64,000 nt of DNA from Ophiura sarsii (lineage: Eukaryota; Echinodermata; Ophiuroidea; Amphilepidida; Ophiuridae): positions 6,077,607 to 6,141,606 of the forward strand of contig CM069448.1 in the NCBI GenBank assembly GCA_035610835.1. Direction: 5' to 3'. The position numbers and the translations under genes are program-made. How positions within the stretch are numbered: the first letter of the stretch is position 1; every line of letters begins with the position of its first letter. Shown here piece by piece: positions 23,165 through 35,970 of this stretch. The notes beneath the pieces were generated by a model. That model saw only the letters and a list, made by a program, of their open reading frames with translations. It was not told the DNA's origin and made no database searches.

Positions 23165-23970
23165 AATTATATTAAAATTATGCCTTTATCATGTTTATAG
23201 AAACCCTACACGCACACGTTGTTTTCAGTTTAATTTGAGCAATCAAAGCTGGACTTTTGGCGGTTTTAATTATGTGTGGTGAGTAGTTGACTAGAGGTTA
23301 CTGTTGTTTGAAATCCCATCGTCATTGTATAAAGTAGAACACTTTTCTGATTATGTACAGACAATACTACATTAACACATTAGTTCGTTGTTTCAACATA
23401 CGTATAGGGATTCATAACTTCGCAAAGGGATTACGATCGATTGGACACAATTCACCCCGCAATTCACTTAAAGATGGTTTTCTACTTTGGTAGTTCACCA
23501 CAAACAAACTGGTCACACACCTGTTCACATGGTGACAGACAATCCATAGTTAACATTGAGATATTGTAACTTTGTCAAATTCCCAAGAGAACTGAATGTA
23601 ACTAGCAACCTAGTGGTAGCATGCCTTTAATTTAACAATCTTCAAGATTAGACGCGCAGACATTGCCTTAAACCCCCTTTTAGCTCAATTTGAACGAGCA
23701 GGTAAATTAGCATGTTCGGCTATAACCCCATCGAGCAATGTACACATGTATACTTAAAAGACATTGGTGAATACCCAAGAGTACAACTCTTCATTCCTCA
23801 TTTCTAGCATATATTTCACAACTCCTTTACAATGCTCTTGCGAGTTACGACAGCAGCGCAAGTTAGGTCTATTATGACGTCCACAAAGTCATGACACAGA
23901 TTACATTTTATGAATGTATACTCGAGTACATAATGTAGACTGGTTGGTATAGCTTAAAGCATAGACAATG
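23165..23970. other. No supported feature
   Basis: AT-rich sequence; a weak similarity to module c (GCGCAAG...GACGTCCACAAAGTCATGAC) is visible near 23850-23890. Confidence 0.3.
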
Positions 23971-23977
23971 GTAGGTG

Positions 23978-24878
23978 TAACCAGTCTGTGTTGCAATCGC
24001 AATGCAGTGATCAGTGATATTCTTACAAAAATTTATATCACCCTCTATCCTAGAAAAACATATAAATCCTTGTGCACATAAAGTAGCAATAAAATAACTG
24101 TCCCACAATACATTGCAAGAAGATATGCATTGTTTCTGGCACCTGCCTGGCCATCAAACCACTCAACATGAAATATATTTGAAAAACAACAGTACGGTAT
24201 TTGGGTATTATTGGAGTCTCTTTCAATTATCATCCCGCCCATAAAGCATCTTATGTCAAGTTAGTTGATGTTATTTTCCTGTAAATTGGCTCTTGCTATT
24301 GATTACAAGTTTATAGTTTGAGGTAAGTGGTTTTTTTTCATACAGGTAAATGTTTTTTTGAATTTTTGGTCTGTTGATATTTTGATTGTACTGAACGCTT
24401 CAATCAGTGATCAATGCATTTTGAGTATATGCTTGCTCTTGCTGCAGCTTTTGACCTGAAAATATGATTTGTGCCTCTCGAATTGAACTGTGAGCGCAAG
24501 GAAGTCTAACATAGTTGAGGCATGATTAGGAACACATTAATGTCAAGGTTTCCAAACAAATTGGTGAAGAAGACCAAACAAAGTTAATTTGTTGATCAAA
24601 TACTCATTTTTTTCAACGTTAACAAGCATATATTTTACAAAAAACATCATTTCCACGATATTCTAAATATTAGGCCTATAGAGTTTATTTTGCAAAAATA
24701 CAGCTAAAGGAATCCAAATGAAAAACATTTAGCTGTCTTTCCATTAATTGTTTTGTATAGGACATGAACTTAGCAGCCTCATCCCCATACAGTGAGAGCG
24801 GTATAACAACATCACTGATATCAGTGATCATAAGTGATCATGAGTGATCAGTTATTGCGATTGCAACACAGACTGGTA
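23978..24878. mobile_element. Non-autonomous TIR element, about 0.9 kb
   Basis: TAACCAGTCTGTGTTGCAAT continuing CGCAAT at 23978 is inverted at about 24855-24878 (ATTGCGATTGCAACACAGAC, TGGTAAC). Just inside each end are TGATCA-type words, expanded on the right to a string of GTGATCA/TGATATCA palindromes at 24808-24855. No transposase is readable; the minus frames across the left end are short. Confidence 0.7.
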
Positions 24879-24929
24879 ACGCTCTATCTTTAAAACCATT
24901 AACCATATACGATGTTCACATCCTTAAGT

Positions 24930-25140
24930 AGTGCACTTGTTTGTGCGGAAATTCTTATCAGAACCGAACGATTTAGTTAAGTAGCATTAAGTCATGGTGG
25001 ATGATTAATGAATCAAAATGGTAGATTTATTTTGAACGCGTAAAGAACACCAGACCAGCGGGGAATGCACACTACAGTAACCTGTGGCTATTGCATTTCC
25101 CAAGTCGACGTTCTCTTAACATTGATTTGAATTCATGCCT
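24930..25140. repeat. Dispersed repeat module d, copy 2
   Basis: AATTCTTATCAGAACCGAAC, TTAGTTAAGTAGCATTAAGT and GTCGACGTTCTCTTAACATT match 42325-42450, and the first half matches 2640-2730. Confidence 0.55.
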
Positions 25141-25144
25141 TTGG

Positions 25145-28100
25145 GTATGGCTTTATTAACACATCATAATTTAATGTTGGAATAGTGAATGCAGGAACAC
25201 CTTCACCCTGCTTAAAGTCGAGTAGGATTGACGAGATATTGCATGGATGAATTATAATTGAATAGTATTACTAACGCGTGTCTGGAGGCAAAATACGTGA
25301 TGGTATCACCTTTGCAGAGAAGACACCTCAGTTATGGGTAATGACAAGAGATAGAAGGAAGCAGTTGCAGCGTTACATAATCCTCAACATATTGTTTTGT
25401 GAATTTAGAGCTCCAGGGTCTGCCACTAAAAGATTGGCTTGTTTAGTTACAGCCGCTGCTGCTCAAATCATTTTGGTGTGATCCACTTAGGGCACATCGC
25501 CATTGTCTCTTAGACAGAGGGTACCGATGATTGTTGATAATTAGATGATTATTGGTACCGATGGTATATTCGTTAGATGTTGCGATATTGTAATTGTCAC
25601 TTCGTCTCTTTTTCTTTATGATTGCTCATATCCTTTCGCTGAATTTGTCATAAGTATAAGCAATTCAAACACGGAAAGAAGAGTTTCCTGACTAATGTTA
25701 CGTAATCGCTAATTTCTCCGTCATCACTGAACTAAATCATATGCGGTTGCCTTCACAATATGGCAAACTAATTTAACTTCAAGTTGGTATTTATAATAAT
25801 CCATTGTGATATTTATTCACGAAGTTAATATCACCTAAAGTCACGTTGCATTGTTTTGTGGGACACCCTGTATAATAATCCATCATCGGTTAGTAAACCT
25901 CACACGTGTCGGAAGTAGCGATCGACACTTGAATAACGACATAAGATGTTAGCTGTTCAAATAGGTCTAATCTTAGTTATAGACTGTTTGTTTTCGCTCT
26001 TTAGTTGAGACAAGTACTGAAATCAAGAGTACTGTATAGAATAAGATATGAGAGAGTGTGTATGTAGCGATTTTGATTATACTTGTGCACGTACTATACT
26101 ACTATACGCGCATTGATTTTAACAAGAAAAGTCTTAAAAAAGACAAACAGCGCTCAGAAAGGGGGTAAATGCAAGACTATAATCGGTTTCGGCAAATTTA
26201 TTACTTAATTTAATGTTTTGGGCCTGTACACACTTTGGGAGAGGTAGTAAACTGTTTCCCGAATAAATCAATATAACTTCGATCCTGAAACAGGCCAGAA
26301 AGGAAAAAAACTGTATGATACACGTGGACGTACCATGGTTATATGTGCACTTTACATTAGATAGCCCTACAATATTAAACATGTTGTGATACGGTTTATC
26401 ATCAATTTTCACTTACCAAATACTACTCGAATTGGATGAATCACATTAAACATTATTTTGCAGGGAAAGAGCACAGATACTCCAATAAACTATGTCAAGT
26501 GTTTCAGTTGGTTTTTTGTGGCCCGCGAGATTGCTCATGATCATGATTGCCATTTTAGTCCACATCAGATTCGTAATCGTAACTTACTATTTTCATGGAA
26601 TTCGAATTTCATATTTTACAATTGCATGCAAACTTTTTTACATTTTTAAATAGTTACTCACTTTTCCAAAAACACTTTCATATTACAACTTTCAACTTAT
26701 CCTTTTTTATAGGTATCAATTATGCATATGTATGAACTGTCAAATCATGGAAAGATAATAAACATATCATTACCAGTTGAGTTGTATCCTGAGCTGTTTT
26801 ATAATTTATATGTATGTTACAAACCAAAATATCTATTAAAATAATATTTTCTTGTTGAAAATGAATTTGCTAAAATTAAACTTCCTCACATTAGAATGTG
26901 TTGTTTTTAACTTTTAAGGATAGCCACAAAGCAAAATAATGTATATATATGTAGGCCTTTAAAGTGTAAATCTAACCCCCTTGTTGGTATAATATCTAAA
27001 AGGGTGCAATGACCCACATTCCGGGCATGTATCACCTTACAATGGGCGGACTATTTGAGCAAAGAGGTATTAATACACAAGTCATTTGCCCTGCCATATG
27101 TCTATGCATCCTGCATTATATTTATCAGCTGTAGCTAGCAGTGTAGGGATATTTTAGCAATACCAGTAAGTCTCCTGATGTGATGTGATTGGATGTCAGC
27201 GTTGCGTGCCAACAGTGTACACGTTCTCTCTGAACCAACCAAATCAAAGTTTACTTGACGTTGTTGGTGGCCTTATTTCACACTATGCTTAGAGTACCAA
27301 GTGCACTATATCCATGATGTGACCTTGCTAGTAATTAAAGTGAATCTCTGCAACGAGCGTAATGAACATGTACCAGTACAGGTTTGTTTTATTATGAACA
27401 AATTATTATCATAGCGCGCTGAAGAAACAAAAATTGGTCCTACTTCACCTTTAAGCTATAAACACCTATCACTACTGTAAACAATCAATAGCGCTTAATA
27501 GTATGCTAGATGGTGTGGCAGGTCCATATGTTGAGTAGTGGATGTAAACACGGTGGAAACAAAAACAATGTATCTAAAATTGATAGTAAGGTAAAATTAC
27601 TTTCCCTTTAAAATATTAGAAGAAGCCTTAAATTGCAGTGTTATTACCACTAGACTGTATCGGTTTTACAGCTTGCAACGAATAGAAAGGTTTACTCCGG
27701 AGATAAAAATCGTCCACCTGTTCGACAGGTCTTAGCAAATGTTATGCAATCATAATTTTGTTGTATTGCGATTGAATAGGTTTAAACGATAGAATAAGTG
27801 TCTGTGTCGCGAAACAGAACCTTTTTTGGGGTTAAATTCAGACCGATTGCCTCCACCCTCTCCCAATGACGGATTGATGCTCATTGGGAGAACAAGTCAG
27901 TATCGGTTTAATGCTTATGAGCATTCTTTTTGTAAAATTGGCACAAAATCAGGATTGACAAAACCAAATCAAATCAAATAAACGGCATCTGAAAACTAAG
28001 AGGTTAGCCTTACAATATGTATAAAAATGTTACGACAAAATTGACATGTTGGAGGCCCGAGTCAAATCTAAGTTATTGGTATGACTTGAAAGAACACATT

Positions 28101-29070
28101 TTAAGCTTCAAAATGATACCATGTTGAAGGTAGTCAGACTTTATAATCACAAGATATGATTTGAAGAAGCAAAATTGTTTCTAATATTTTCGCTCTATTT
28201 TATGCTGAGATGTATTAACTGGAAATCAGAATTCACTGAATTCAAGTTATGTATCGTTTACAAAGGAATGATAATGTTTGGGAACTAGTGGTTAACCCCA
28301 AGACCCGTTATTATTAGTTGCGCAAAAATGCTAAACTAACATTAAGATAATATGACTAATAAAGGAGGCTGACATTGTCTAAAAACATATTAAACTCAAG
28401 TAATTACCTAACATTTTGTTGACCAACTTGTATTTTGTTTAAGGGCATGAAATAGAATTCGTGCATTTAAAGTTGCGTAACTTATGAAACCAACCATTTG
28501 ACCCATATACGGATATCTGACTAGCACGATTCGAGAGAGACATTTTAATAATTTAACTTGATGCCATTTTCGGCTAAAATGAGACAGAAAATAGGCGATA
28601 GGAGATTGTCTCTTTTGACTTATCTCTTAGAGGCTATTACGCATCATGGTTGGACTTCGGACCCAGTGTTTTACGAACCTTCTGAATGACAGAAAAACTA
28701 GCAATCTACTCTGGACAGTAAATCGTCAGATAAGGGAAAATGATGAATGACAACTTGTTTTCAAAGAATTTTTTTAATAAACGACCCACAAGTGCATGGC
28801 AATGCAAGTGTCATCTTCAACCCAACGGCATATAGTAAAGTATTGTATGGTGCATCCATTTACCTGACATGGTATTGCCTAAGCGGGGTTTTTAGATGAC
28901 ATTCAGATTACATATGTATTCAGCGTGGTAACTAAAATGTGGAACAAAATAAATTGCCATGACGTTCAAAATTATACCCTTACGTGAAGATGGAATTTAA
29001 GTCAATTGATTGTAGAGGTCAGGTATATTGTGATTGGATATAATAGCAGGTAGAAATTGTGATCGAGCTT
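25145..29070. other. No supported gene in about 3.9 kb
   Basis: Only short frames are open. At 25860-25885 an isolated TTGTGGGACACCCTGTATAA looks like a solo mariner-type terminus. At 27430-27453 the phrase TTCACCTTTAAG resembles MITE ends elsewhere in the window, without a clear partner. A hairpin lies at 27860-27890. Otherwise nothing was recognised. Confidence 0.35.
27860..27890. other. Perfect 10-bp-stem hairpin
   Basis: CTCCCAATGA pairs with TCATTGGGAG across an 11-nt loop. No U-tract or coding gene adjoins it; function unknown. Confidence 0.45.
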
Positions 29071-29073
29071 TCA

Positions 29074-29170
29074 TTATTAATAATAATAATAATAATAATA
29101 AAACCATGCTTATTGAGCGCATAACACAATTAAGTCCCTATGCGCTATAACAAATAAAACAGGGTATTCG
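29074..29170. repeat. (TAA)n microsatellite joined to a SINE-like sequence
   Basis: About nine TAA triplets at 29074-29100 are followed by TTGAGCGCATAACACAATTA and CCCTATGCGCT. Repeats of this form, an ATT/TAA tail next to AGCGC...GCGCT, are common 3' ends of short retroelements in marine invertebrates; that assignment is from memory and tentative. Confidence 0.45.
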
Positions 29171-29619
29171 TTGAAAATTACATAATGTGAATGGCATTGT
29201 CACATCAAAATACATGTATAACGCTAGAGTGTTCTCAATTTAAACTCTGAACAATTCAGTTGAAATACTTTTCCAACGAATACCCTTTTTTTATTTAAAA
29301 GGGTTTACGTCCACTTATTTCAAAAATGATTTATAACCATCAATATATAAAAGTAGTTTCTACCGATGCGGGAAATGTGGTACCTTACATCCCATAGCAA
29401 TTCAATACAGAAGTCAGAGTTGTTATGCAAAAGGACTTGTATACGTCCATGCAAAATGTTTTGCATACGGACTTGGATCCAGTTATACAGCCCTCTATAA
29501 TTCACCAGACAAGTATAAAGAATCATGTCATATCACCGGTCAAATGATTGTTATTGAGTACAATATCACAGTCATCATTGTCGAGCGTGTAGTGTATTCA
29601 ACCTTGTAACACTAGTTGT

Positions 29620-29835
29620 ACTATAAAAATGTTAGCGAGGAATAAAATATATCCCTGAGAATACCACGTGATATGTACATAAACAAACAACAACAAAAAT
29701 GGAAAGGAAAGAAGAAAAGGGAAAGACAACGATAAGGTAGCGATGGAAATGCAAAAGGAGGCAATATTATAAAATACCCATATTCTTCAAATCCACCTTC
29801 ATATTGTCCATCTGAGCTCTTTAGGGCTTCCATGT
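29620..29835. repeat. Dispersed repeat module i, copy 2
   Basis: Second copy of the stretch at 21330-21545: GTGATATGTACATAAA, AAAGAAGAAAAGG, GATAAGGTAGCGATGG, AAATGCAAAA, CCCATATTCTTCAAATCCACC. Confidence 0.45.
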
Positions 29836-29839
29836 ATAA

Positions 29840-30480
29840 GGCCGTTGTAGCCGAGTCTTTCAGAAGAAAACGATATTGACAAGCGACTAAAATGACTTAT
29901 ACAAGAACTTCCTGGGCAATTCGCTTAAAGTTTCGCCCAGTATAGTATACTCGCTCGCATGAAAAAATGTTATAAAGTAGATTATTATATAGCGGGTGTG
30001 GTTTTGGATGTCACCAGGCAATTTGATTGGTTATTGGTAGCTGAAGAATAGCGCTACCTATGGGTAGGTCATAATTTTAAGAGCGCCAAACCGGAGTAAG
30101 CTACTAGGCTAGTAAAACAATTAAGTTACGCTAAAGCTTACACCTGTCCAAGGCCAAGAGTAAGTTGGAGTATAACGTTATCGCTGCTGCAACTATCGAT
30201 GCTCAACAGTTTGCAATGTATACGCTGACATATGTCGAGGAAATAGGTGACTTTAATCAAAACATTTGCTTGGATTAACTCAACATTCAAGTCAAATCAA
30301 TTTATCAAGCAATTATTATCATACACAATTATTGAAGTTAAATAAAGCAACCAAGAAATAAATGATAGGAAAATAAATAGGATGTAAACGCATGGACATT
30401 TATAAATTAAACCCTTATTTGTCGATTGCCAGTGACATGGGCAACATAGAGATCGACGAGTGCATCTGTGATAGTTTTAT
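29840..30480. other. No recognisable feature
   Basis: AT-rich sequence without repeats or coding signal that I can identify. Confidence 0.3.
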
Positions 30481-30494
30481 TATTTAACCATTGA

Positions 30495-30650
30495 ACCATT
30501 TTTATCGTGACATTTTTAAAATTTTATACCATATTTGTATGTTACTCTCGCACAAAATGTGTTTGTAATGTAATTATAGTCCTTATTTAGACTGAACGGT
30601 AACGAACTTTTCCAACACAAAAAATGGCGACATTTTCACGGACTATCATT
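30495..30650. repeat. Dispersed repeat k, copy 1
   Basis: TATTTGTATGTTACTCTCGC, ACAAAATGTGTTTGTAATGT and ATAGTCCTTATTT followed by ACGGTAA, ACAAAAAATGGCGACATTTT correspond to 47800-47945 (TTTGTATGTGACACTCGCCC, AAAATATGTTTGTGATGACA, TAGTCCTTATTTTTTG). Confidence 0.6.
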
Positions 30651-30869
30651 GCTCGACTGGACGTTGTATGACATGTTGCATTATTCATGTTATTTAAATC
30701 AACGCTTGACGACATTTCTAAATAGTTCTTCGGATCGCCATTCGTATCAATATGATTGCTGTTCAATCCATGTTCAAATTCAAAGACTTTTTGACCGGTT
30801 GCCATTTCAAAAGGAGGCAATTGAGAGGAGGCAATAAATTGAAATCTTAATCCGATCATTTGCCCATAT

Positions 30870-33050
30870 GGTTCTATGCTTTCCTATGTCTTGAATCACA
30901 TCGTAGGTAGTTCATATCCAGAAAAGTGACAAAGTTTAATCGTGCCGTTTTTGATTTTCTTTTATAATTTAATCCTCGTCTGTACAAGAGGGATTAGAAA
31001 TTATGTGATATAGATCAAATAGGGATACAGTTCTCACCATTTACCTCCTTCGCATCATCATTTTATATTTTCATATTATTAGCAAGCTTCATATTGTATT
31101 CGGTAAATTCGTATAAATTATATAGTCATGCCAACTCATTATCAACAACAATAATGGTCCATGACGCCCTACACATATTTCACAGTCATCATCCATGAGT
31201 ATAGGGTTTCTTTTAGTATGTTTTTTATCATTTATCAAACATTCTGGTAAAGAATTGAATTACACATTGTAACGGATATCCGGGAAACACTACAAACCCG
31301 CCTCACGTGTCCAGGTAATTGCTATATTAATTAGCAGAGGAATTTTTCTGCATTGTTAAAATTGGTTGTCTTTTGATATTTAGTTTTTTATACCCGTTCA
31401 TTAAAGTAGGTAAACAAGGTTCCTACAAAAAATGGTCAAAGTCGTGGAAAAGAAACGGTTTTATGTAGGGCGGAACATTTTAGGCACAAATGCTGATTCC
31501 CAAATACACAACGAAAGCAATTCATACATTATATATGCAACACTAATTGTAAAAATGCAAATTTTCGCACGCTACGCGCGCATTTCTTTATTTGATAGTT
31601 TTGTCGGTTTACTTTTATTTCTCGCCTCCAATATAAAAAAACCTAGCTACGCTATTGACAGCCAGGCAGTTTGCGGTTTCAAAACCGTAAGCGTCATGGG
31701 GACACGTTTCGATACCACGTATCGAACTTATCGACGCACTTTACCCCCGTCATTGCGTCATCGATAAGTTGATATGAAAGATCATGAATTTATATTACAA
31801 AATCGAAAGCATAGTTATTGATAATATGACACAAAATTGTTCCTCATTTAGTGCGCTTTGTTTATGAAAATCTAGATACATCTTAAATTGAAACTCACAT
31901 TTCGAGATTTTGACCTTTTTAAAATACAGTTAAAGTTCAGCATTATTGTTTCGACGTCACTGAATGTGCGTTTTAAACGAAACAATTTCTCTGTAAATAT
32001 CTGATAGTTACCTTTATTTATATGAATATTTACACAAAAATGCTCAGGTGTTTTTTTGTACTTACTTTTATTTATGTGAATGAAAATGTGACACTCGTCT
32101 CTGTTTGCAGTAAGTACATGTAGATATTGTTGTGTTTGTACACCATCAAAATAGCATTGTAAACCATTCGGAGTAAAAACCAAAACGTAAATTAAAAAAT
32201 AAAATGATTGCTGTTTGATACTTTTTCGAAGTGGGACGATGTTAATTTATTTAGATTTTTACCTCACTAGTCACGTTTCCGTTCTAATTCTCCAGTTTTG
32301 CTCTCAAAATTACATCGCTAGTAATTTACGCTGTAGTTAGGGCATAAGTATTGGTGCATTCGGCCGAATAGTATATAATTAGGGGCGGGGCTTAATTCAT
32401 TCGAATAATAATACTTTCAGTGCTTATGTTCATCGCGTTAGCTTGCCCTACACAAAGTCGTCGGCGTATGCGTTGTGCGTATACGCAGCGGGGGGGGGGG
32501 GGGCGGGTGTGCGTGTGCTAAAACGCGATTAATTCGAAACAGGAAGATAAATAAAGATAACCAAAAAATTAAATAAGAATGATCGTCTCATAATTTACAG
32601 CTACGAGCTATATTTTATTCTCTAAGTATTCCATACGTACGTTCGTTCACCCCAGATGCCGGTATTGAACTTTCATGGTATCCGCTATTATATAAGTGAT
32701 GGCTGTAGGGAACCTGCACTGCGAAGGTGGTTGTTGAACCAGACTGGTTGAACGAATCTCGTTCTTGTTTACAACGATACACGTCGATATCAAAGCGTGC
32801 GTGTGCATGAATGATGCCCGGTAACTGTAATAGTAAACGTCTCAGTAAAAGTATCAGAACCCTTACTCTATCAGTATAAATAGACTTGCCATAATTCACA
32901 CATTGTCAATGTCATCTTCAAATCAGGGATGTAATCGTGTTATTGGTTAACTAAAGAAGCTAAGGCAGTTTCAATTGTGTATGACTTAGGCAAATAAATG
33001 GTGATTAAAGGCTTGCATCTAGTGATAGTAAAAGTGTTAGTCTGTTCGAA
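30870..33050. other. No supported gene; hairpin cluster near 31.7 kb
   Basis: A 111-codon frame at 31432-31767 ends inside the hairpin cluster and shows no family motif. A G run of about 13 lies at 32490-32502. The rest is AT-rich and unassigned. Confidence 0.35.
31674..31769. other. Three adjacent hairpins in 96 bp
   Basis: CGGTTTCAAAACCG at 31674-31687; CGATAC-CAC-GTATCG at 31710-31724; and ACTTATCGA with CGCA (31726-31738) pairing to TGCG and TCGATAAGT (31754-31769). GC content is higher than in the flanks. Confidence 0.6.
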
Positions 33051-33059
33051 GATGAGCTT

Positions 33060-33400
33060 TTGATGAATATGTTTGTAAGCACTTTATTATGATAGGCGCT
33101 GTCCCTGTAGGAAGTATACCTTGGGAATTATTTATATATTATCAAAGCATCTTGAATCATCATTCCATACATACCAGTTGGTTACATCCATGCTGAAAGA
33201 AGATAATAAATAATAAGATAACAACACTATACACTGTTCATCAGCAATGACGTGCTAAACTTGTTTGGACCATACTCGCTCCTTCCGCCTCATTTAAAAT
33301 CAGAGCACCTCATCTCAGTCAGAGTCGATGAAACTATTCACTATTGCACCATAATTGAAATGTAGAGACTTGCCATTATAATCTGTTTTTCGACAGTTCA
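33060..33400. repeat. Dispersed repeat module g, copy 2
   Basis: CAAAGCATCTTGAATCATCA, GAAGATAATA...GATAACAACAC, TCAGCAATGACGTGC, TCATTTAAAATCAG and ATAATTGAAATGTAGAGACT match 41905-42120 in order and 22165-22230 at the start. Confidence 0.65.
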
Positions 33401-33599
33401 ATTACGATGCAAATTAGATAAGTAAGCATGCGAGATGATGTTGTGTAGCATTTGAGAAACAGTAAATTGCGAGGATGTGGAATCAAAGAAACGTCTGATC
33501 AGCCATTTCGAATGATTAAGCAGTACCACTCGTTTAAGTTCAATTATGCACATATCACGCATTTTCATATGACGTTTTGACTCTTTAAGCTTTTATAGG

Positions 33600-34010
33600 T
33601 TGTATCTTGGCGCCTAATGGCCTCCTTTGATTTTCAACAAGTCTTGTGGCTTGTATCCTCTCTATACGTTAACAGCTAACAGTTCTAGTGGTTAAGTTCA
33701 CATCACGTGGTATATTGAAAGGAGTAATGTTACATTGGCGATTAGTCTTAAAGTACACTTCAGAAGTATGGCTTCGTTTAACGCGACTTAAAAGTGCTGA
33801 CTTTGCAATCATTACTGTCATCAAGGCCTCAGTTAGCATTTCCTGAATGTTCCTCAAGGTTATTCTCATTTACTGTGGAGCGTTATGTGAAAGATTGAGT
33901 ATAGCAATTACAATCTACTTCAGCCCTTGTCTCTCGGTGTGTACCTGACGTTGCTTATTTAAAGTAGCGTATCCATTGGTCAACAATTGTAAAATATACT
34001 CAGAACGTAA
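33600..34010. repeat. Dispersed repeat module j, copy 2
   Basis: Right part (33925-33990) corresponds to 22870-22975. The hAT-like element at 34024 is inserted just after it. Confidence 0.45.
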
Positions 34011-34439
34011 TAGATAACATTAGCAGTGGCGTATCTGGGGTCCTTTTTTCAGGGGGCAAATGGTATTTTTCCCGGTGCACACCAGTTCGACCCTATTCAG
34101 TAAAACAATTGCGCAGCTGGTTGTTTATTCCATCAAATGACGTTGCATCCTAAAACTGATGCGAAATTGTAACAACATATCAACACGAATCTGATCATTA
34201 TTAGGGTACATTTTTCTTTCAAACGGGCTTCTATAATGACAAGGGGCAAAGTTGTCATTTAGATGGGACCCAGACAACATACATATATTGGCCCAATATT
34301 GGCCCAACATTGGTAATATTGGCATTGGCATTATCTTGTTGACCAATATTGGGCCAATATTGGGTTCCCATTGGCAATATTGGCATTGGCACTCTCTTGG
34401 TCACCAATATTGGACCAATATTGGTTTTACATTGGCACT

Positions 34440-35310
34440 TTTCAATTGGCATCATGTTGGCAACCAATATTGGACCAATATTGGTTTTACATTGGCGCTC
34501 TTCAATTGGCATCATGTTGGCAACCAATATTGGACCAATATTGGTGACCAAGTGAGTGCCAATGGCATTGGCACGGTTGGCACTCTATTGGTCATCAATA
34601 TTGGACCAATATTGGTTTTACATTGGCGCTCTTCAATTGGCATCATGTTGGCAACCAATATTGGACCAATATTGGTGACCAAGTGAGTGCCAATGGCATT
34701 GGCACGGTTGGCACTCTATTGGTCATCAATATTGGACCAATATTGGTTTTACATTGGCGCTCTTCAATTGGCATCATGTTGGCAACCAATATTGGACCAA
34801 TATTGGTGACCAAGTGAGTGCCAATGGCATTGGCACGGTTGGCACTCTATTGGTCACCAATATTGGACCAATATTGGTTTTACATTGGCGCTCTTCAATT
34901 GGCATCATGTTGGCAACCAATATTGGTGACCAAGTGAGTGCCAATGGCATTGGCACGGTTGGCACTCTCTTGGTCACCAATATTGGACCAATATTGGTTT
35001 TACAATGGCGCTCTTCAATTGGCATCATGTTGGCAACCAATATTGGACCAATATTGGTGACCAAGTGAGTGCCAATGGCATTGGCACGGTTGGCACTCTA
35101 TTGGTCATCAATGTTGGACCAATATTGGTTTTACATTGGCGCTCTTCAATTGGCATCATGTTGGCGACCAATATTGGTGACCAAGTGAGTGCCAATGGCA
35201 TTGGCACGGTTGGCACTCTATTGGTCACCAATATTGGACCAATATTGGTTTTACATTGGCGCTCTTTAATTGGCATCATGTTGGCAACCAATATTGGTCC
35301 AATAATGGGC
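34440..35310 (+). repeat. Tandem array, 131/120-bp units
   Basis: The landmark GTGACCAAGTGAGTGCC begins at about 34544, 34675, 34806, 34926, 35057 and 35177, giving periods 131, 131, 120, 131, 120. The shorter units lack one 11-bp GGACCAATATT step. Units are nearly identical, which implies recent expansion or homogenisation. Each unit holds several self-complementary ATTGG/CCAAT steps. Confidence 0.9.
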
Positions 35311-35517
35311 GCAATATACCAGGGGCGGGAAATGACACCATTGATTTGATATTCAAATTATGAAGTGGTCTAAAAAGGCGGCCGCTGTTAAGCGTTATCA
35401 CTTCCCGGCCTTTCGGCTAGGATCTTGTGCCTTGTCCTGTCCCTTAAAGATTTGTTCCCTTGCCTTTGGCCAAATTGGTCCTGGCCACGGGTTGGCCCGG
35501 GGTCCGCTCACTCCTCT

Positions 35518-35563
35518 TTGGGGGGGGGGGGGGAGGTGGGGGGTTGGGGGGGGGGGGGGGGGA
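35518..35563 (+). repeat. Two long G runs
   Basis: Runs of about 14-16 G separated by a short GAGGTGGGGGGTTGG-like spacer; strong quadruplex potential. Confidence 0.85.
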
Positions 35564-35789
35564 AATAAAATAATATAAGGATAGAATTCTTCCTACCTAA
35601 CATTTCTCCAAGATCGCCCAATATTGGCCCAAGCTTGGTCCACATTGGCGAGTGCCAATATTGGGCCAAGCTTGGCCAAATAATATTATGCCAATATTGT
35701 AAGCCAATATTGGGCCAATGAAAAATCAATATTGGGGCAATATTGGGCCAATATTGTTATGTTATCTGGGGAATTAAGTAAATCCCTTA

Positions 35790-35970
35790 GATTTTCTTTT
35801 TCCTTTCCCTTTTATCTTCCTCTTCTCCTTTTCCTTTCTTTTCCTTTCCCTTTTCCTTCTCTCTTTAACTCTCTCTCTTTCCTTTCTTTCCCTTTCCTTC
35901 CCCATTTTCCTTTCCAGACCTCTTTTCTCTTCTTCTCTTTCCTCTCTTCTTCCCTTCTCTTCGATTTTTT
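35790..35970 (+). repeat. Polypyrimidine tract (TTTCC-rich)
   Basis: About 180 bases almost without purines, built of TTTCC, CTCTTT and similar words. Such tracts can form triplex (H-DNA) structures. The 80-codon frame across it is Phe/Leu/Ser by composition only. Confidence 0.85.

Larger units (their letters stand above)
34267..35767. mobile_element. CCAATATTGG-rich TIR element nested in the hAT-like element
   Basis: The outer ends CCCAGACAACATA(C) at about 34268 and TATGTTATCTGGG at 35757-35769 are inverted matches, continued by ATATTGGCCCAATATTGG on each side. The near-palindromic decamer CCAATATTGG and variants occur dozens of times. The middle is the tandem array described separately, and 35320-35600 is unrelated filler with G runs. 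No transposase. The several open frames along both strands arise from the repeats. Confidence 0.75.

Noticed and set aside
26955..27455. Possible TTAA element (TTTAAAGTGTAAATC ... TTCACCTTTAA)
   Set aside because: The two ends match at only a few positions; not enough to call inverted repeats.
31432..31767. 111-codon frame as a gene
   Set aside because: No recognisable domain, ends within a hairpin cluster, composition like the flanking non-coding DNA.
34440..35310. Possible CRISPR-like array
   Set aside because: Units are contiguous near-identical 120-131-bp repeats with no unique spacers, in an animal genome inside a transposon.
34252..35349. Overlapping 60-144-codon frames on both strands
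   Set aside because: They read through the 131/120-bp CCAATATTGG array; frames shift with unit length and no unit encodes a recognisable motif.
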